Source: an uncultured Gammaproteobacteria bacterium
GTDB taxonomy: Bacteria; Pseudomonadota; Gammaproteobacteria; Steroidobacterales; Foliamicaceae
Length of the DNA stretch: 64,000 nucleotides
Reading direction: 5' to 3'
Assembly (NCBI GenBank): GCA_951828235.1
Contig: OX639965.1
Location: 1,856,212-1,920,211 of the forward strand
Shown here: piece by piece, positions 7,573 to 15,795 of the stretch
Layout: each line of letters begins with the position of its first letter
Numbering within the stretch: position 1 is the first letter of the stretch
The notes under the pieces: model-generated
Databases searched by the model: none
The model's input: only the letters and a program-made list of their open reading frames with translations
What the model was told of the DNA's origin: nothing
Made by a program: the position numbers and the translations under genes

Positions 7573-8024
7573 TTCCGGATGCTCATTCGGATTCAGTGCT
7601 GCTGGCGCACATCCTTGAATGTATCGAGCGTATTGAGGAATATACGGGCGGGGACTCGACCGCTTTTCTTGGCTTGCCCATTGTGCGGGATGCGGTCCTT
7701 CGCAACCTGCAAGTTCTGGCTGAATCGACTCAGCGACTGAGCGAAGGGGTCAAGGCCACTGAGTCTGATATTCCCTGGATCGAGATCGCGGGCTTCAGGA
7801 ACGTACTCGCTCACAACTATCTGGGAATCAGTCTGGAAGCGGTATGGACCGTAATCGAGCAGGACCTGCCCCAACTGGCAGAGCCATTGAGCGCATGGCC
7901 ACAAGGACTCCGTCCATCACCTACTGACATTCGGACAAGCTGGATGAGTGCTTCCGATTGGCCGGGCGTGGCCCAGGTTGCAGCTATTGAATCGGCGAGA
8001 AGCCGGCGGGGCGGAGCATTTTGA
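7569..8024 (+). CDS. hepT: HepT-like ribonuclease toxin (HEPN/DUF86)
   Basis: This 151-residue all-helical protein has the HEPN ribonuclease motif R77-NVLA-H82-N-Y84 (RX4-6HXY), where Tyr is the residue AMPylated by MntA. It is expected to cleave tRNA or mRNA when freed. Translation starts at the GTG overlapping the mntA stop (GTGA). The family is usually about 110-140 residues; here the last ~40 residues after the conserved core are arginine/serine-rich. They overlap the 3' end of the convergent NIPSNAP gene by 41 bp, probably a result of a drifted stop codon. The core appears intact. Confidence 0.87.
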   Translation: MIPDAHSDSVLLAHILECIERIEEYTGGDSTAFLGLPIVRDAVLRNLQVLAESTQRLSEGVKATESDIPWIEIAGFRNVLAHNYLGISLEAVWTVIEQDLPQLAEPLSAWPQGLRPSPTDIRTSWMSASDWPGVAQVAAIESARSRRGGAF

Positions 8025-8304
8025 TTTCTTGCGTTTGAATGGCTTCGAGTTCCCAGACTTCGTTCATGAACTGATCCCAGCGAGGATCGGCTTCCATCGC
8101 TGCCCGCCGCTTCTCGCGGTCACCCAGGCTTTCGTATCCCCACATGAAAACCACCTGATGAAGATTGCCGATCTCCGTCGTGAAGAGGCCGAGAAAGGTT
8201 CCCAGGTACTCCTTCTGAATCGGCAGTCCATCGTTTTCGTATTTGTTCAGCCAGCGCTGCAGGGTTCCCGGGCGGAAGGTATAGGTTCGGTGATCCACGA
8301 TCAT
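7984..8304 (-). CDS. NIPSNAP family protein
   Basis: A 106-residue ferredoxin-like alpha+beta-barrel protein. [18 protein letters not shown] at the start and [20 protein letters not shown] in the middle are characteristic NIPSNAP segments. The biochemical role of the family is not established in bacteria; members often accompany oxidoreductases, as here. It lies downstream of the GMC oxidoreductase on the same strand (16-bp gap), suggesting one transcript. Its 3' end overlaps hepT on the opposite strand. Confidence 0.82.
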   Translation of the reverse strand: MIVDHRTYTFRPGTLQRWLNKYENDGLPIQKEYLGTFLGLFTTEIGNLHQVVFMWGYESLGDREKRRAAMEADPRWDQFMNEVWELEAIQTQEIKMLRPAGFSPIQ

Positions 8305-8320
8305 GGCGTTTGTCCCTGGT

Positions 8321-9949
8321 TCATGAAGTTGAATGGAGAATCATGTCGCTGGCTTTCTCTGCGATCATGATCGCCGGTGCGTTGGTGTTGCCACGAGTGA
8401 TCGAGGGCATGATGGACGCATCCACCACCCGCAAGCCTTCGATTCCATGCACGCGCAATTCCGCGTCCACCACGGCATCCGCGCCCTGACCCATCCTGCA
8501 TGAGCCCACCGGGTGGAGGGTTGTCATGGCCGCATCGATCAGCCACTTGCGAAGTTGCGCCTGAGTCTTGATTTCCGGTCTCGGCGCAACCTCCTTGTGG
8601 ATGACATGCCGGAAGGCGGGAGCCGCCATGACTTCGCGCATCATCTGCAGGCCCGCAATTGTCCTGTCGGCATCATTCCGATCAGAGAGATAGTTCGCGA
8701 AAATACGTGGAGGATCCTCCGGGTTGGATGAGCGCAGAGCAATCCTGCCCCGGCTTGAGAGCTGCACCGGGCCAATGCGAATGGTGAAACCGTGCTGTTC
8801 CGCGACTTGGTCAGCGCCCCCGGCGGAAAACACGGACCAGTGCATGTTGGCGGTGTCTTCTGTTGCCGGCATGAAGTGCGTTTGAATATCCGGGGCCTCC
8901 ATGGCGGGCGAGCTTTTCATGAACGAGCCCGCTTCGTAAGGAAATGAGGTAACGAATCCGGTGCCGAACAGTGTCGCCCGGACCACGCTCAGGGCGATCC
9001 GGTCCACGCGCAGATCGCGGCGGATGGAAACCGGTTCCCGGCATGAGTACACCAGACAGCAGTCCACGTGATCCTGCACGTTCTTTCCCACTCCCGGAAG
9101 GTGGCGCATTGTCCTGATGCCATGGCTTTCAATTTCCTCGCTGTCTCCGATACCGGAAAGCATGAGCAACTGCGGCGAGTTGACGACGCCGGCGGAAAGG
9201 AGCACTTCACGCGTGGCTCGGGCAGTATGCAGCCTGCCTCCGGTCTCGAATGTGACTCCGCCTGCGCGTTTACCGTCAAGAGTCACCCGGTGGGCGAGCG
9301 CGTTTGTCTCGATTGTGAGGTTCGGGCGTTTAAGCGCCGGATACAGAAACGCCCGGGCGGTACTGCAGCGTTTCCCTCTCTCGATGGTGAAGTCGTAGCG
9401 CCCGAATCCTTCCTGCGTTTCTCCGTTGAAGTCGTCATTGAACGGATAACCCGCCTGTTGTCCCGCTTCGATGTACGCATTAAACATGGCGTTGCTGCCT
9501 CGCGCCCGGCGCACGGTCATTTCCCCATTCCGGCTGTGGTATTCGTTATCCCTGTCCGTATGGCGTTCGGAGCGCTTGAAGTAAGGGAGGACTTCGTCGT
9601 AGGACCAGCCAGGACTGCCGGCCTCGGCCCAGCCGTCGTAGTCGGCCCGATTTCCCCGCACGTAGATCATGCCGTTGATCGTTGAGCTCCCGCCCAGCAC
9701 CTTGCCGCGCGGCCAATAGACCCGGCGGCCGTCAAGGTGCTTTTCGGGCTCGGTGTGATAGGCCCAGTTATAGATGCCCGAATGCATCAGCTTGCCCATG
9801 AGCATCGGCAGGCGAAACAGGTAGTTGCGGTCCTTGCTTCCCGCCTCAAGCAGCAGGACCTTATGCTCGCCGCTGGCGCTTAGGCGATTGGCGAGCACGC
9901 AGCCGGCCGAACCCGCGCCGACGATAATGTAGTCATATTCGGTTTGCAT
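8321..9949 (-). CDS. GMC-family FAD-dependent oxidoreductase (choline/alcohol dehydrogenase-like)
   Basis: A 542-residue flavoprotein. The FAD-binding dinucleotide fold [20 protein letters not shown] opens the protein. GMC signature 1 ([19 protein letters not shown]) follows at about residue 80, signature 2 is [15 protein letters not shown], and the C-terminal catalytic region contains [12 protein letters not shown] and [21 protein letters not shown] with the conserved His/Asn pair. Members oxidise choline, alcohols or polyethylene glycol; the substrate cannot be set from sequence. Start ATG 9949 is immediately before the FAD motif. It follows the glycosylase gene by 14 bp. Confidence 0.93.
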   Translation of the reverse strand: MQTEYDYIIVGAGSAGCVLANRLSASGEHKVLLLEAGSKDRNYLFRLPMLMGKLMHSGIYNWAYHTEPEKHLDGRRVYWPRGKVLGGSSTINGMIYVRGNRADYDGWAEAGSPGWSYDEVLPYFKRSERHTDRDNEYHSRNGEMTVRRARGSNAMFNAYIEAGQQAGYPFNDDFNGETQEGFGRYDFTIERGKRCSTARAFLYPALKRPNLTIETNALAHRVTLDGKRAGGVTFETGGRLHTARATREVLLSAGVVNSPQLLMLSGIGDSEEIESHGIRTMRHLPGVGKNVQDHVDCCLVYSCREPVSIRRDLRVDRIALSVVRATLFGTGFVTSFPYEAGSFMKSSPAMEAPDIQTHFMPATEDTANMHWSVFSAGGADQVAEQHGFTIRIGPVQLSSRGRIALRSSNPEDPPRIFANYLSDRNDADRTIAGLQMMREVMAAPAFRHVIHKEVAPRPEIKTQAQLRKWLIDAAMTTLHPVGSCRMGQGADAVVDAELRVHGIEGLRVVDASIMPSITRGNTNAPAIMIAEKASDMILHSTS

Positions 9950-9963
9950 GTATCCGGTTACCT

Positions 9964-10821
9964 TTACCAGCGAATAGGCGGCTGACGCATGGTGGCAAGT
10001 TTCCTGTTGCACTCCACGAATGGATTGGGCCGCTTCAGGAATTCGTTTCCGGCGGCCGGGTGCAGCGTGGCCACAACCGGGAAACTGCCGGTCGCGCCGC
10101 GGTCCCAGGACAGACCGCCATTTGCGGCAGCTTTCCAGGCCGCTTCACCGAACAATACGAAGGCTATGGGCCGTCCGGCGCCGCGTAATCGGTCAATGAG
10201 GTGCGCCACGAATGGCCGCCACAGCGGAATGTGTCCGCGCACCTGATGCGGGTGTCCATTTACCGAAAAACGGCTGATGGTTAAACTCGCATTGAGGAGC
10301 AACACCCCTTGATCCACCCATTCCTGTGCAAGCTGTTGCGGTTCGACGAAGCCGTTAGCCGGATTGGAGATGGCTGCAAGAGTGCGCTGCCACTGGGCAG
10401 TATCCGAAGCGTAGCTGGCGTCATCAAGACGCGAAGCGCAGACGCACTGAATGAAGCTGCGCATGCTGTGCGAGGCCATTTCGCCGAGCCCGCTCCAGCA
10501 CGAATAAGAGCCGGCCTCGAATGCGCGGCCGGTGGCGAAGCGGATGTCCGGATAGGGATCCTGGCCCAGCAGAACGCAACGCACCTGCCTGGGTTCTATG
10601 CCGTCGAAAGCCCGAAAAAAGTGCGCTCCGGCAGGCGCTTCGGGCAGCGACTCGTGGCGGCGTGACGGAAAGATGGGTTCGGACGCTTCGAGGGTAAGCG
10701 CCGGGTCGATGGCGCTGGCGGAAAGCTCGAATTCCGCGAACAATTTTCGCCAGCCGGAGGGCAAATCGGAACGCCAGCCCGCAAGCCATTCTTCCATAAC
10801 CCCGGCAAGGCGCCGCGCCAT
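9964..10821 (-). CDS. Divergent uracil-DNA glycosylase (Ung superfamily)
   Basis: A 285-residue protein with the Ung-like active-site motif VRCVLLGQDPYP, the base-binding strand LLLNASLTI, and a motif-B-like TLHPAAG with the conserved His. It should excise uracil from DNA. Canonical Ung has GQDPYH and HPSP; here the motif-A His is Pro, and motif B reads HPAAG. The catalytic-type Asp (D88) is kept. Start ATG 10821 is used, but ATG at 10797 is also possible. First gene of a three-gene minus-strand row with the GMC and NIPSNAP genes, which offer no functional hint. Confidence 0.78.
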   Translation of the reverse strand: MARRLAGVMEEWLAGWRSDLPSGWRKLFAEFELSASAIDPALTLEASEPIFPSRRHESLPEAPAGAHFFRAFDGIEPRQVRCVLLGQDPYPDIRFATGRAFEAGSYSCWSGLGEMASHSMRSFIQCVCASRLDDASYASDTAQWQRTLAAISNPANGFVEPQQLAQEWVDQGVLLLNASLTISRFSVNGHPHQVRGHIPLWRPFVAHLIDRLRGAGRPIAFVLFGEAAWKAAANGGLSWDRGATGSFPVVATLHPAAGNEFLKRPNPFVECNRKLATMRQPPIRW

Positions 10822-10946
10822 CAGAAAGCTCTCATTCGGGCCGTGAAGGCCGTGCTAGTATTCCGCCGGGCCAAGGAGACAAGCGCCTTGCAAGCAGGGG
10901 ATAAGCGACCGTCAGCCCGCGCGTTTTTTGCAGGGAGGCTTGTGTA

Positions 10947-11564
10947 GTGCCGCCCGCCTTGAATTCCCGCGACAGGAAGGAAGCGCGTATTCTGCGTGCG
11001 GCGGAAAACCTCCTGGCGACGCGAGGCCTGCATGGCACGCGCATGGAGGACATTGCCCAGGCAGCGGGATTGCCGCGGCCCAATCTGTACTACTATTTTT
11101 CTTCCAAGCGCCAGATATACCGGCGCATCATTGCCCAGTTGCGCGCGGATTGGGGAAAGGCGTTTGCCCACATCGCACCTGATCGCGAGCCTGGTGAAGC
11201 GATTCGTGACTACATACGCGCCAAAATGGAATATTCGCGGAAGCATCCGGTGGCGTCCAAGGTTTTTGCCAAGGAGGTCATACGCGGATCGGACATGATG
11301 ACCCGGGAGGAAAACGAGAGCATACGCGCCTTGACCGAAGAGAAGTGCGCCGTGCTTCGCAAGTGGATGGACGAAGGCAAGATGGATTGCCTGGACCCGC
11401 GCCACTTTTTCTTTCTGGTCTGGGGCACCACGCAATACTATGCGGATTTCGAGCAGCAGATACGAAGTGTGCTCGGCACGCGCCGTCTTACCAAGACGCA
11501 CTTCAGCGACGGGGTCGATACTATCCTGCACGTTGTTTTCAAGGGCTGCGGGATAAAGCTCTAG
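10947..11564 (+). CDS. TetR-family regulator, RutR-like
   Basis: A 205-residue repressor. The N-terminal helix-turn-helix (RILRAAENLLATRGLHGTRM, then EDIAQAAGLPRPNLYYYFSSK) is typical TetR, and the C-terminal part (AKMEYSRKHPVASKVFAKEV) resembles the RutR ligand domain. RutR in E. coli senses uracil/thymine and controls pyrimidine use. It is encoded just upstream of a complete pyrimidine-degradation operon, whose promoter holds two palindromes with the RutR half-site geometry, so it is very likely the operon repressor. Start is the GTG at 10947, with AGGGAGG 8 nt upstream. Confidence 0.88.
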   Translation: MPPALNSRDRKEARILRAAENLLATRGLHGTRMEDIAQAAGLPRPNLYYYFSSKRQIYRRIIAQLRADWGKAFAHIAPDREPGEAIRDYIRAKMEYSRKHPVASKVFAKEVIRGSDMMTREENESIRALTEEKCAVLRKWMDEGKMDCLDPRHFFFLVWGTTQYYADFEQQIRSVLGTRRLTKTHFSDGVDTILHVVFKGCGIKL

Positions 11565-11659
11565 TCTTTCCCGGCAGCCGCGTTTTCTCACGCCCATTGG
11601 CGTTTGGCTCCGCGCCGGCGGCCTCTTAACCTTGGCCGGTTGCCGGAACCTATCGGATA

Positions 11660-11724
11660 TTGACATATTTGTCAAACATAATATACATTTTTTGTTTGAC
11701 ATATTTGTCAACAACAGTTAGTAT
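11660..11724 (+). promoter_or_regulatory. Two identical 16-bp operators with overlapping tandem promoters
   Basis: TTGACATATTTGTCAA occurs at 11660-11675 and again at 11696-11711. Each is an inverted repeat TTGAC-N6-GTCAA, the same half-sites and spacing as the E. coli RutR consensus (TTGACCANNTGGTCAA). Each also contains a perfect -35 hexamer TTGACA: 11660-11665 pairs with TATACA (11682-11687, 16-bp spacer), and 11696-11701 with TAGTAT (11719-11724, 17-bp spacer). Binding of the upstream TetR protein would cover both -35 boxes and silence the pyrimidine operon. Confidence 0.8.
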
Positions 11725-11753
11725 CCGCCATCCCGCCAACCTCGGAGGCCACC

Positions 11754-14048
11754 ATGAGAATCCAGAGAGAAAACGAGCTGTTTTTTCCGCCAGGAAGTAC
11801 CGATAGAGCGGCCTGGGGCGCCGGGGATTTGTTGGCGGCCCTGTTCGTTGCGGCGATGGTTTGCTTTCCCTGCGCACCGCTGACCGCTCAGACTTCGGAA
11901 GATCGAGCAGACGGGGTCATTGAGGAGGTCATCGTCACTGCCCGGAAGCGCCAGGAGTCTCTTCAGGAAACGCCCATTTCCATCACGGCTTTCTCAAGTC
12001 CGGATCTTGAGGAAGCCAACATGATTGATCTGCGGGACATCGGAAAATTCACACCGGGCATGTCGTTTACGTCCTACGGCATGGGAAGCGCCGAGGCCGG
12101 CGCAATCTTCCTTCGTGGAATCGGTCAGTCCGACCATATGGTGACTACCGACCCTGGGGTCGGCCTCTATATCGACGGGGTCTACGTGGGCCGCAACCAG
12201 GGCGCGGCGCTGGACCTGCTGGATCTTGAGCGGGTGGAGGTGCTGCGCGGGCCTCAGGGTACGCTTTTCGGCAAGAACACCATTGGTGGCGCGGTTAACG
12301 TGGTCAGCGCCAGGCCGAGCGGGGAACCGGGCGGCCATCTGGGCGCCACCGTCGGGCAGGAAGGGCGGCTTAACGTTCAGGCCTCCGCCGAATTCGGAAT
12401 CGGCAAGAACGTGGGGCTGCGCGCAAGCGTGCTGAGCCGCAACCGGGACGGCGTGGGCGAGCAGGTTTTCACCGGCGAGGAAACGGGTGATGAAAGCAGC
12501 GTAAGCGGCAGAATGCAATTGTTCTGGGCCGGTGAAGCCGCCGAATTCTCTTTGGTGGCCGACGCCAGCCGAGCACGCCAGGCCGCGGTGCCTCACAGCT
12601 TCTATGAATTCGCCGATTGGATGGTCAACTTCTTTGGCGCCGCACCGTGTTTCACCAGTGCCTCAGCGGGCGAGTATGCTCCCTGCGCCCCGGGCGTGGA
12701 GACCGATCCCTTCGACAGTTACTCCCTGGACGACCTCGCCACCGAGCAGGATCTCTTCGGCTTGTCTGCGACCTGGCAATGGAGCCTGTCCGAACAGATG
12801 ACTTTCCAGTCCATTACCGCCTACCGGGACATGGATTACGTCGGAAACCTGGAGTTTGACGGCGCTCCGCAGGTGGTTGTCCACTATCTGGAGAGTGGCG
12901 CGTCGGATCAGTTTTCCCAGGAGCTCCAGTTGCTCGGCGAGAATCCCGCGGGCACGCTCAACTGGATTGCCGGGTTGTATTACTTCACCGAGGACGGCTA
13001 CAACCTGCAGGACGACGATCAGTTCGGCAACCTGGATCAGCGCAGGTCGGCGGTTGAAACCAGCAGCTATGCGGCTTTTGGTCAGGCCACCACTGACCTC
13101 TCGGAACGGTTCAGCCTTACGGCGGGTCTGCGTTACACGGAAGAAGACAAGGACTATGACGTGGTTTACCGGCGCCTGGACGCCATGGGCAACCAGGCCC
13201 TCAATGACGACGGTCAACCCTTTTACCTGGTGGCGCCAACCTCACTGGGCGACTCGTGGGACGCGGTTTCGGGCACGTTGAACGGCAAGTTCCAGGTGTC
13301 CGACAGCGTCATGCTGTACGCCACCTACTCCCGCGGCTTCCGCAGCGGCGGATTCGCAGCCCGGCCGAGCCGGCCGTCCAGCGTGGGCGTTTACGACCCC
13401 GAATACGTGAACATGGTGGAGGTGGGGATGAAGGTTCAGGCGCTTGACGATCGTATGCGCCTCAATGTTTCGGCCTACAGCAGCAACTATGAAGATTATC
13501 AGGCGCAGGTCAACCGTGTGGGAGATTCCTTCGATACGCGTGTGCTCAACGCAGCAGAGGCGGAAATTGATGGTTTTGAGCTGGAGTTGACCGCTGTGCT
13601 TTCCGAGGTGGCGCGCGTTACCGTCACTGCCGGCTACACCGATGCGCAGATTACAAGGGTTGATCTGGATCCGTCGCTGGAAGCCAACTTCATGGAAGGC
13701 TCGCGGTTACCCTACGTGAGCAATTACACCTTCAGCATATCCCCACGGCTGCAGTGGCCGCTGGGCAACGGCGCCGGGCTATTGATCCGCGCCGATTATT
13801 CGTACCGGGACGACTTCTACGGACAGATCGCCAACTCGCCGTTTGAGTGGGAAAACGGTTACGGCTTGATCAATGCGCGTATCGAGTACGTGGACCCGAG
13901 TGAACGCTGGCGTGTCGGCCTGTACGGAATCAATCTGGCCGACAAGAAGTACACCAGGGTACGCAACTACTATCCCGGTTTTCTGGGTTTTGCGCTTTGG
14001 AATACGGACCGCCGCGAGATCGGGCTTGAGGTGCGCATCGATTTCTGA
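11754..14048 (+). CDS. TonB-dependent outer membrane receptor
   Basis: A 764-residue receptor. After a cleavable signal (processing near residue 46) comes a TonB box, EEVIVTARKR, at about 57-66. A plug domain follows (FLRGIGQSDHMVTTDPGVGLYI; VEVLRGPQGTLFGKNTIGGA), then a long beta-barrel ending in the terminal phenylalanine EVRIDF. It belongs to the type seen with catabolic loci rather than classical siderophore uptake. As first gene behind the operator-bearing promoter of the pyrimidine operon, it probably imports a pyrimidine, nucleoside or oligonucleotide derivative across the outer membrane. That substrate is inference. Confidence 0.92.
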   Translation: MRIQRENELFFPPGSTDRAAWGAGDLLAALFVAAMVCFPCAPLTAQTSEDRADGVIEEVIVTARKRQESLQETPISITAFSSPDLEEANMIDLRDIGKFTPGMSFTSYGMGSAEAGAIFLRGIGQSDHMVTTDPGVGLYIDGVYVGRNQGAALDLLDLERVEVLRGPQGTLFGKNTIGGAVNVVSARPSGEPGGHLGATVGQEGRLNVQASAEFGIGKNVGLRASVLSRNRDGVGEQVFTGEETGDESSVSGRMQLFWAGEAAEFSLVADASRARQAAVPHSFYEFADWMVNFFGAAPCFTSASAGEYAPCAPGVETDPFDSYSLDDLATEQDLFGLSATWQWSLSEQMTFQSITAYRDMDYVGNLEFDGAPQVVVHYLESGASDQFSQELQLLGENPAGTLNWIAGLYYFTEDGYNLQDDDQFGNLDQRRSAVETSSYAAFGQATTDLSERFSLTAGLRYTEEDKDYDVVYRRLDAMGNQALNDDGQPFYLVAPTSLGDSWDAVSGTLNGKFQVSDSVMLYATYSRGFRSGGFAARPSRPSSVGVYDPEYVNMVEVGMKVQALDDRMRLNVSAYSSNYEDYQAQVNRVGDSFDTRVLNAAEAEIDGFELELTAVLSEVARVTVTAGYTDAQITRVDLDPSLEANFMEGSRLPYVSNYTFSISPRLQWPLGNGAGLLIRADYSYRDDFYGQIANSPFEWENGYGLINARIEYVDPSERWRVGLYGINLADKKYTRVRNYYPGFLGFALWNTDRREIGLEVRIDF

Positions 14049-14100
14049 CCGGTCCAGGTAAGCGCGGAATTGGCCTCGGGTTTATCTCGCCCCACTCGCA

Positions 14101-15795
14101 ATGGAATTTCGCAACACCGGCGGCGAGGCGCGGGACAGCGCTATTGAAGCATCTTCCCTCTACTCTCCGGATCTGGCGCCGTCGCCGCAATCCCGCTGCA
14201 ACTGGACCCTTTGGAGTTTCGTCGCAATCTGGGTCGGCATGGCGGTGTGCATCCCCACCTGGCTGTTGGCGAGCTACATGATTCGCAGCGGCCTGAGCTG
14301 GACGGAGGCGCTTGCCATCATCTTCGCCGGCAACCTGATCGTTACGGCGCCGATGATCCTGAACGGTCACGCCGGCGTCCGTTACCGGCTCCCGTTTGCG
14401 GTGCTGGCGCGCGCCGCGTTCGGCGTGGCCGGTGTGCACGGGCCGGCCATGGCAAGGGCGCTGGTTGCCTGCGGCTGGTTTGGCATACAGACCTGGATCG
14501 GCGGGCTGGCTATCCACGCGATAGGCTGCGCGCTGGCTGGCGTCCCTGTCGAAGCAGGCCTGACAGCAGGAAAGTTTGCCGGGTTCGCCTTGTCGCTCTC
14601 GCTGAATCTGCTCATTATCTGGCGCGGGATCGATTCCATTCGGCGCATCGAGATGTGGGCCGCCCCCTTGTTGCTCGTTATCGGATTGTGTCTGGTGGCC
14701 TGGGGCGTGTCCGCAGGCGGCGGCTTTGACACGGTGCTGCGCCAGGGCGCCCAACTTCAGCGGCCTACCGCTACATACGATTCCGATGGCAATGTAACGC
14801 TGGCGCCGTTGCGTGACAGCGGGGGCGTCATAAAGGCGGATGAGTTTCGCGTGGCCGCCGCGGAGACCCTGGCGGACGCGCCATGGCGCGTGTTGGGAGC
14901 GGATGGAACGCGCCTGACAGCGAACCAGCTGCCGGCCGGCGAACTTGCCGTCCAGTTTCGCCGCAATGGCCACGCGTCATCGCCGATCAATGTCGGCGCA
15001 GCCGAACCACCGGCCTCCCGTTTTGCAATCTGGCTATTCTGGACCACGGCCATGGTTGGATTCTGGGCCACCATGTCCATCAGCATTGCTGACATTACCC
15101 GCTACAGTGTCTCCCAGAGCGCGCAAGCGGCAGGGCAACTACTTGCACTGCCCGGCGCAATGCTCCTTTACAGTTTTATCAGCGTATTTGTAACCTGCGC
15201 GGCTGTGATCAGCTTTGATCAGATTCTCATCGCCGAGGACGTGCCCTGGGACCCGGTAACGCTCCTGGCTCAATTCCAGAATCCGGCCCTGGTTGTGGCG
15301 GCGCAGTTCGCCCTGCTCATCGCGACGGTCACGACCAACCTCGCCGCCAATGTGATCGCTCCGGCCAACGCATTTACCAATCTCTTGCCGAAGCGCCTTG
15401 ATTTTCGCCGGGGCGGACTGATTACCGGCGTCATCGGCATGCTGATTGCTCCCTGGTGGCTTGTTGACCGCATCAGCGGCCTGCTCGTTTTTGTGAGCGG
15501 ATTGCTTGGGCCGGTGCTGGGCGTCATGCTCGCCGACTACTATTGGACCCGCCGCAAGGTTCTTTCGATACCGGATCTGTTCGACGCCAAGGGCTCCTAT
15601 GCCTATGTTCACGGCGTCAACCCTGTGGCCATGCTGGCCCTGAGCCTGGGTGTGGCCACCGCGTTGGTGGGTTATTTTGTTCCCGCGCTGGAATGGCTGT
15701 ACACCGGATCCTGGTTTTCCGGTTGCCTGATCGCCTTTCTGGTTTACGGGCTGGGTACTCGGGGGAGGCTGGCGCGTGTCGCTGCTCATTCGTAA
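14101..15795 (+). CDS. NCS1-family nucleobase/hydantoin permease with an internal insert
   Basis: A 564-residue inner-membrane symporter of the NCS1 family (uracil, cytosine, allantoin, hydantoin). SLYSPDLAP near the N-terminus, NGHAGVRYRLPFAVLARAAF, CGWFGIQTWIGG and FWATMSISIADITRYSVSQ are typical NCS1 segments around about 12 membrane helices. Residues ~216-303 are an extra hydrophilic stretch lying between helices where usual members have a short loop. No clear ribosome site precedes ATG 14101. It overlaps the dihydropyrimidinase start by 20 bp. Substrate inferred from the operon: uracil, thymine or dihydropyrimidines. Confidence 0.92.
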   Translation: MEFRNTGGEARDSAIEASSLYSPDLAPSPQSRCNWTLWSFVAIWVGMAVCIPTWLLASYMIRSGLSWTEALAIIFAGNLIVTAPMILNGHAGVRYRLPFAVLARAAFGVAGVHGPAMARALVACGWFGIQTWIGGLAIHAIGCALAGVPVEAGLTAGKFAGFALSLSLNLLIIWRGIDSIRRIEMWAAPLLLVIGLCLVAWGVSAGGGFDTVLRQGAQLQRPTATYDSDGNVTLAPLRDSGGVIKADEFRVAAAETLADAPWRVLGADGTRLTANQLPAGELAVQFRRNGHASSPINVGAAEPPASRFAIWLFWTTAMVGFWATMSISIADITRYSVSQSAQAAGQLLALPGAMLLYSFISVFVTCAAVISFDQILIAEDVPWDPVTLLAQFQNPALVVAAQFALLIATVTTNLAANVIAPANAFTNLLPKRLDFRRGGLITGVIGMLIAPWWLVDRISGLLVFVSGLLGPVLGVMLADYYWTRRKVLSIPDLFDAKGSYAYVHGVNPVAMLALSLGVATALVGYFVPALEWLYTGSWFSGCLIAFLVYGLGTRGRLARVAAHS

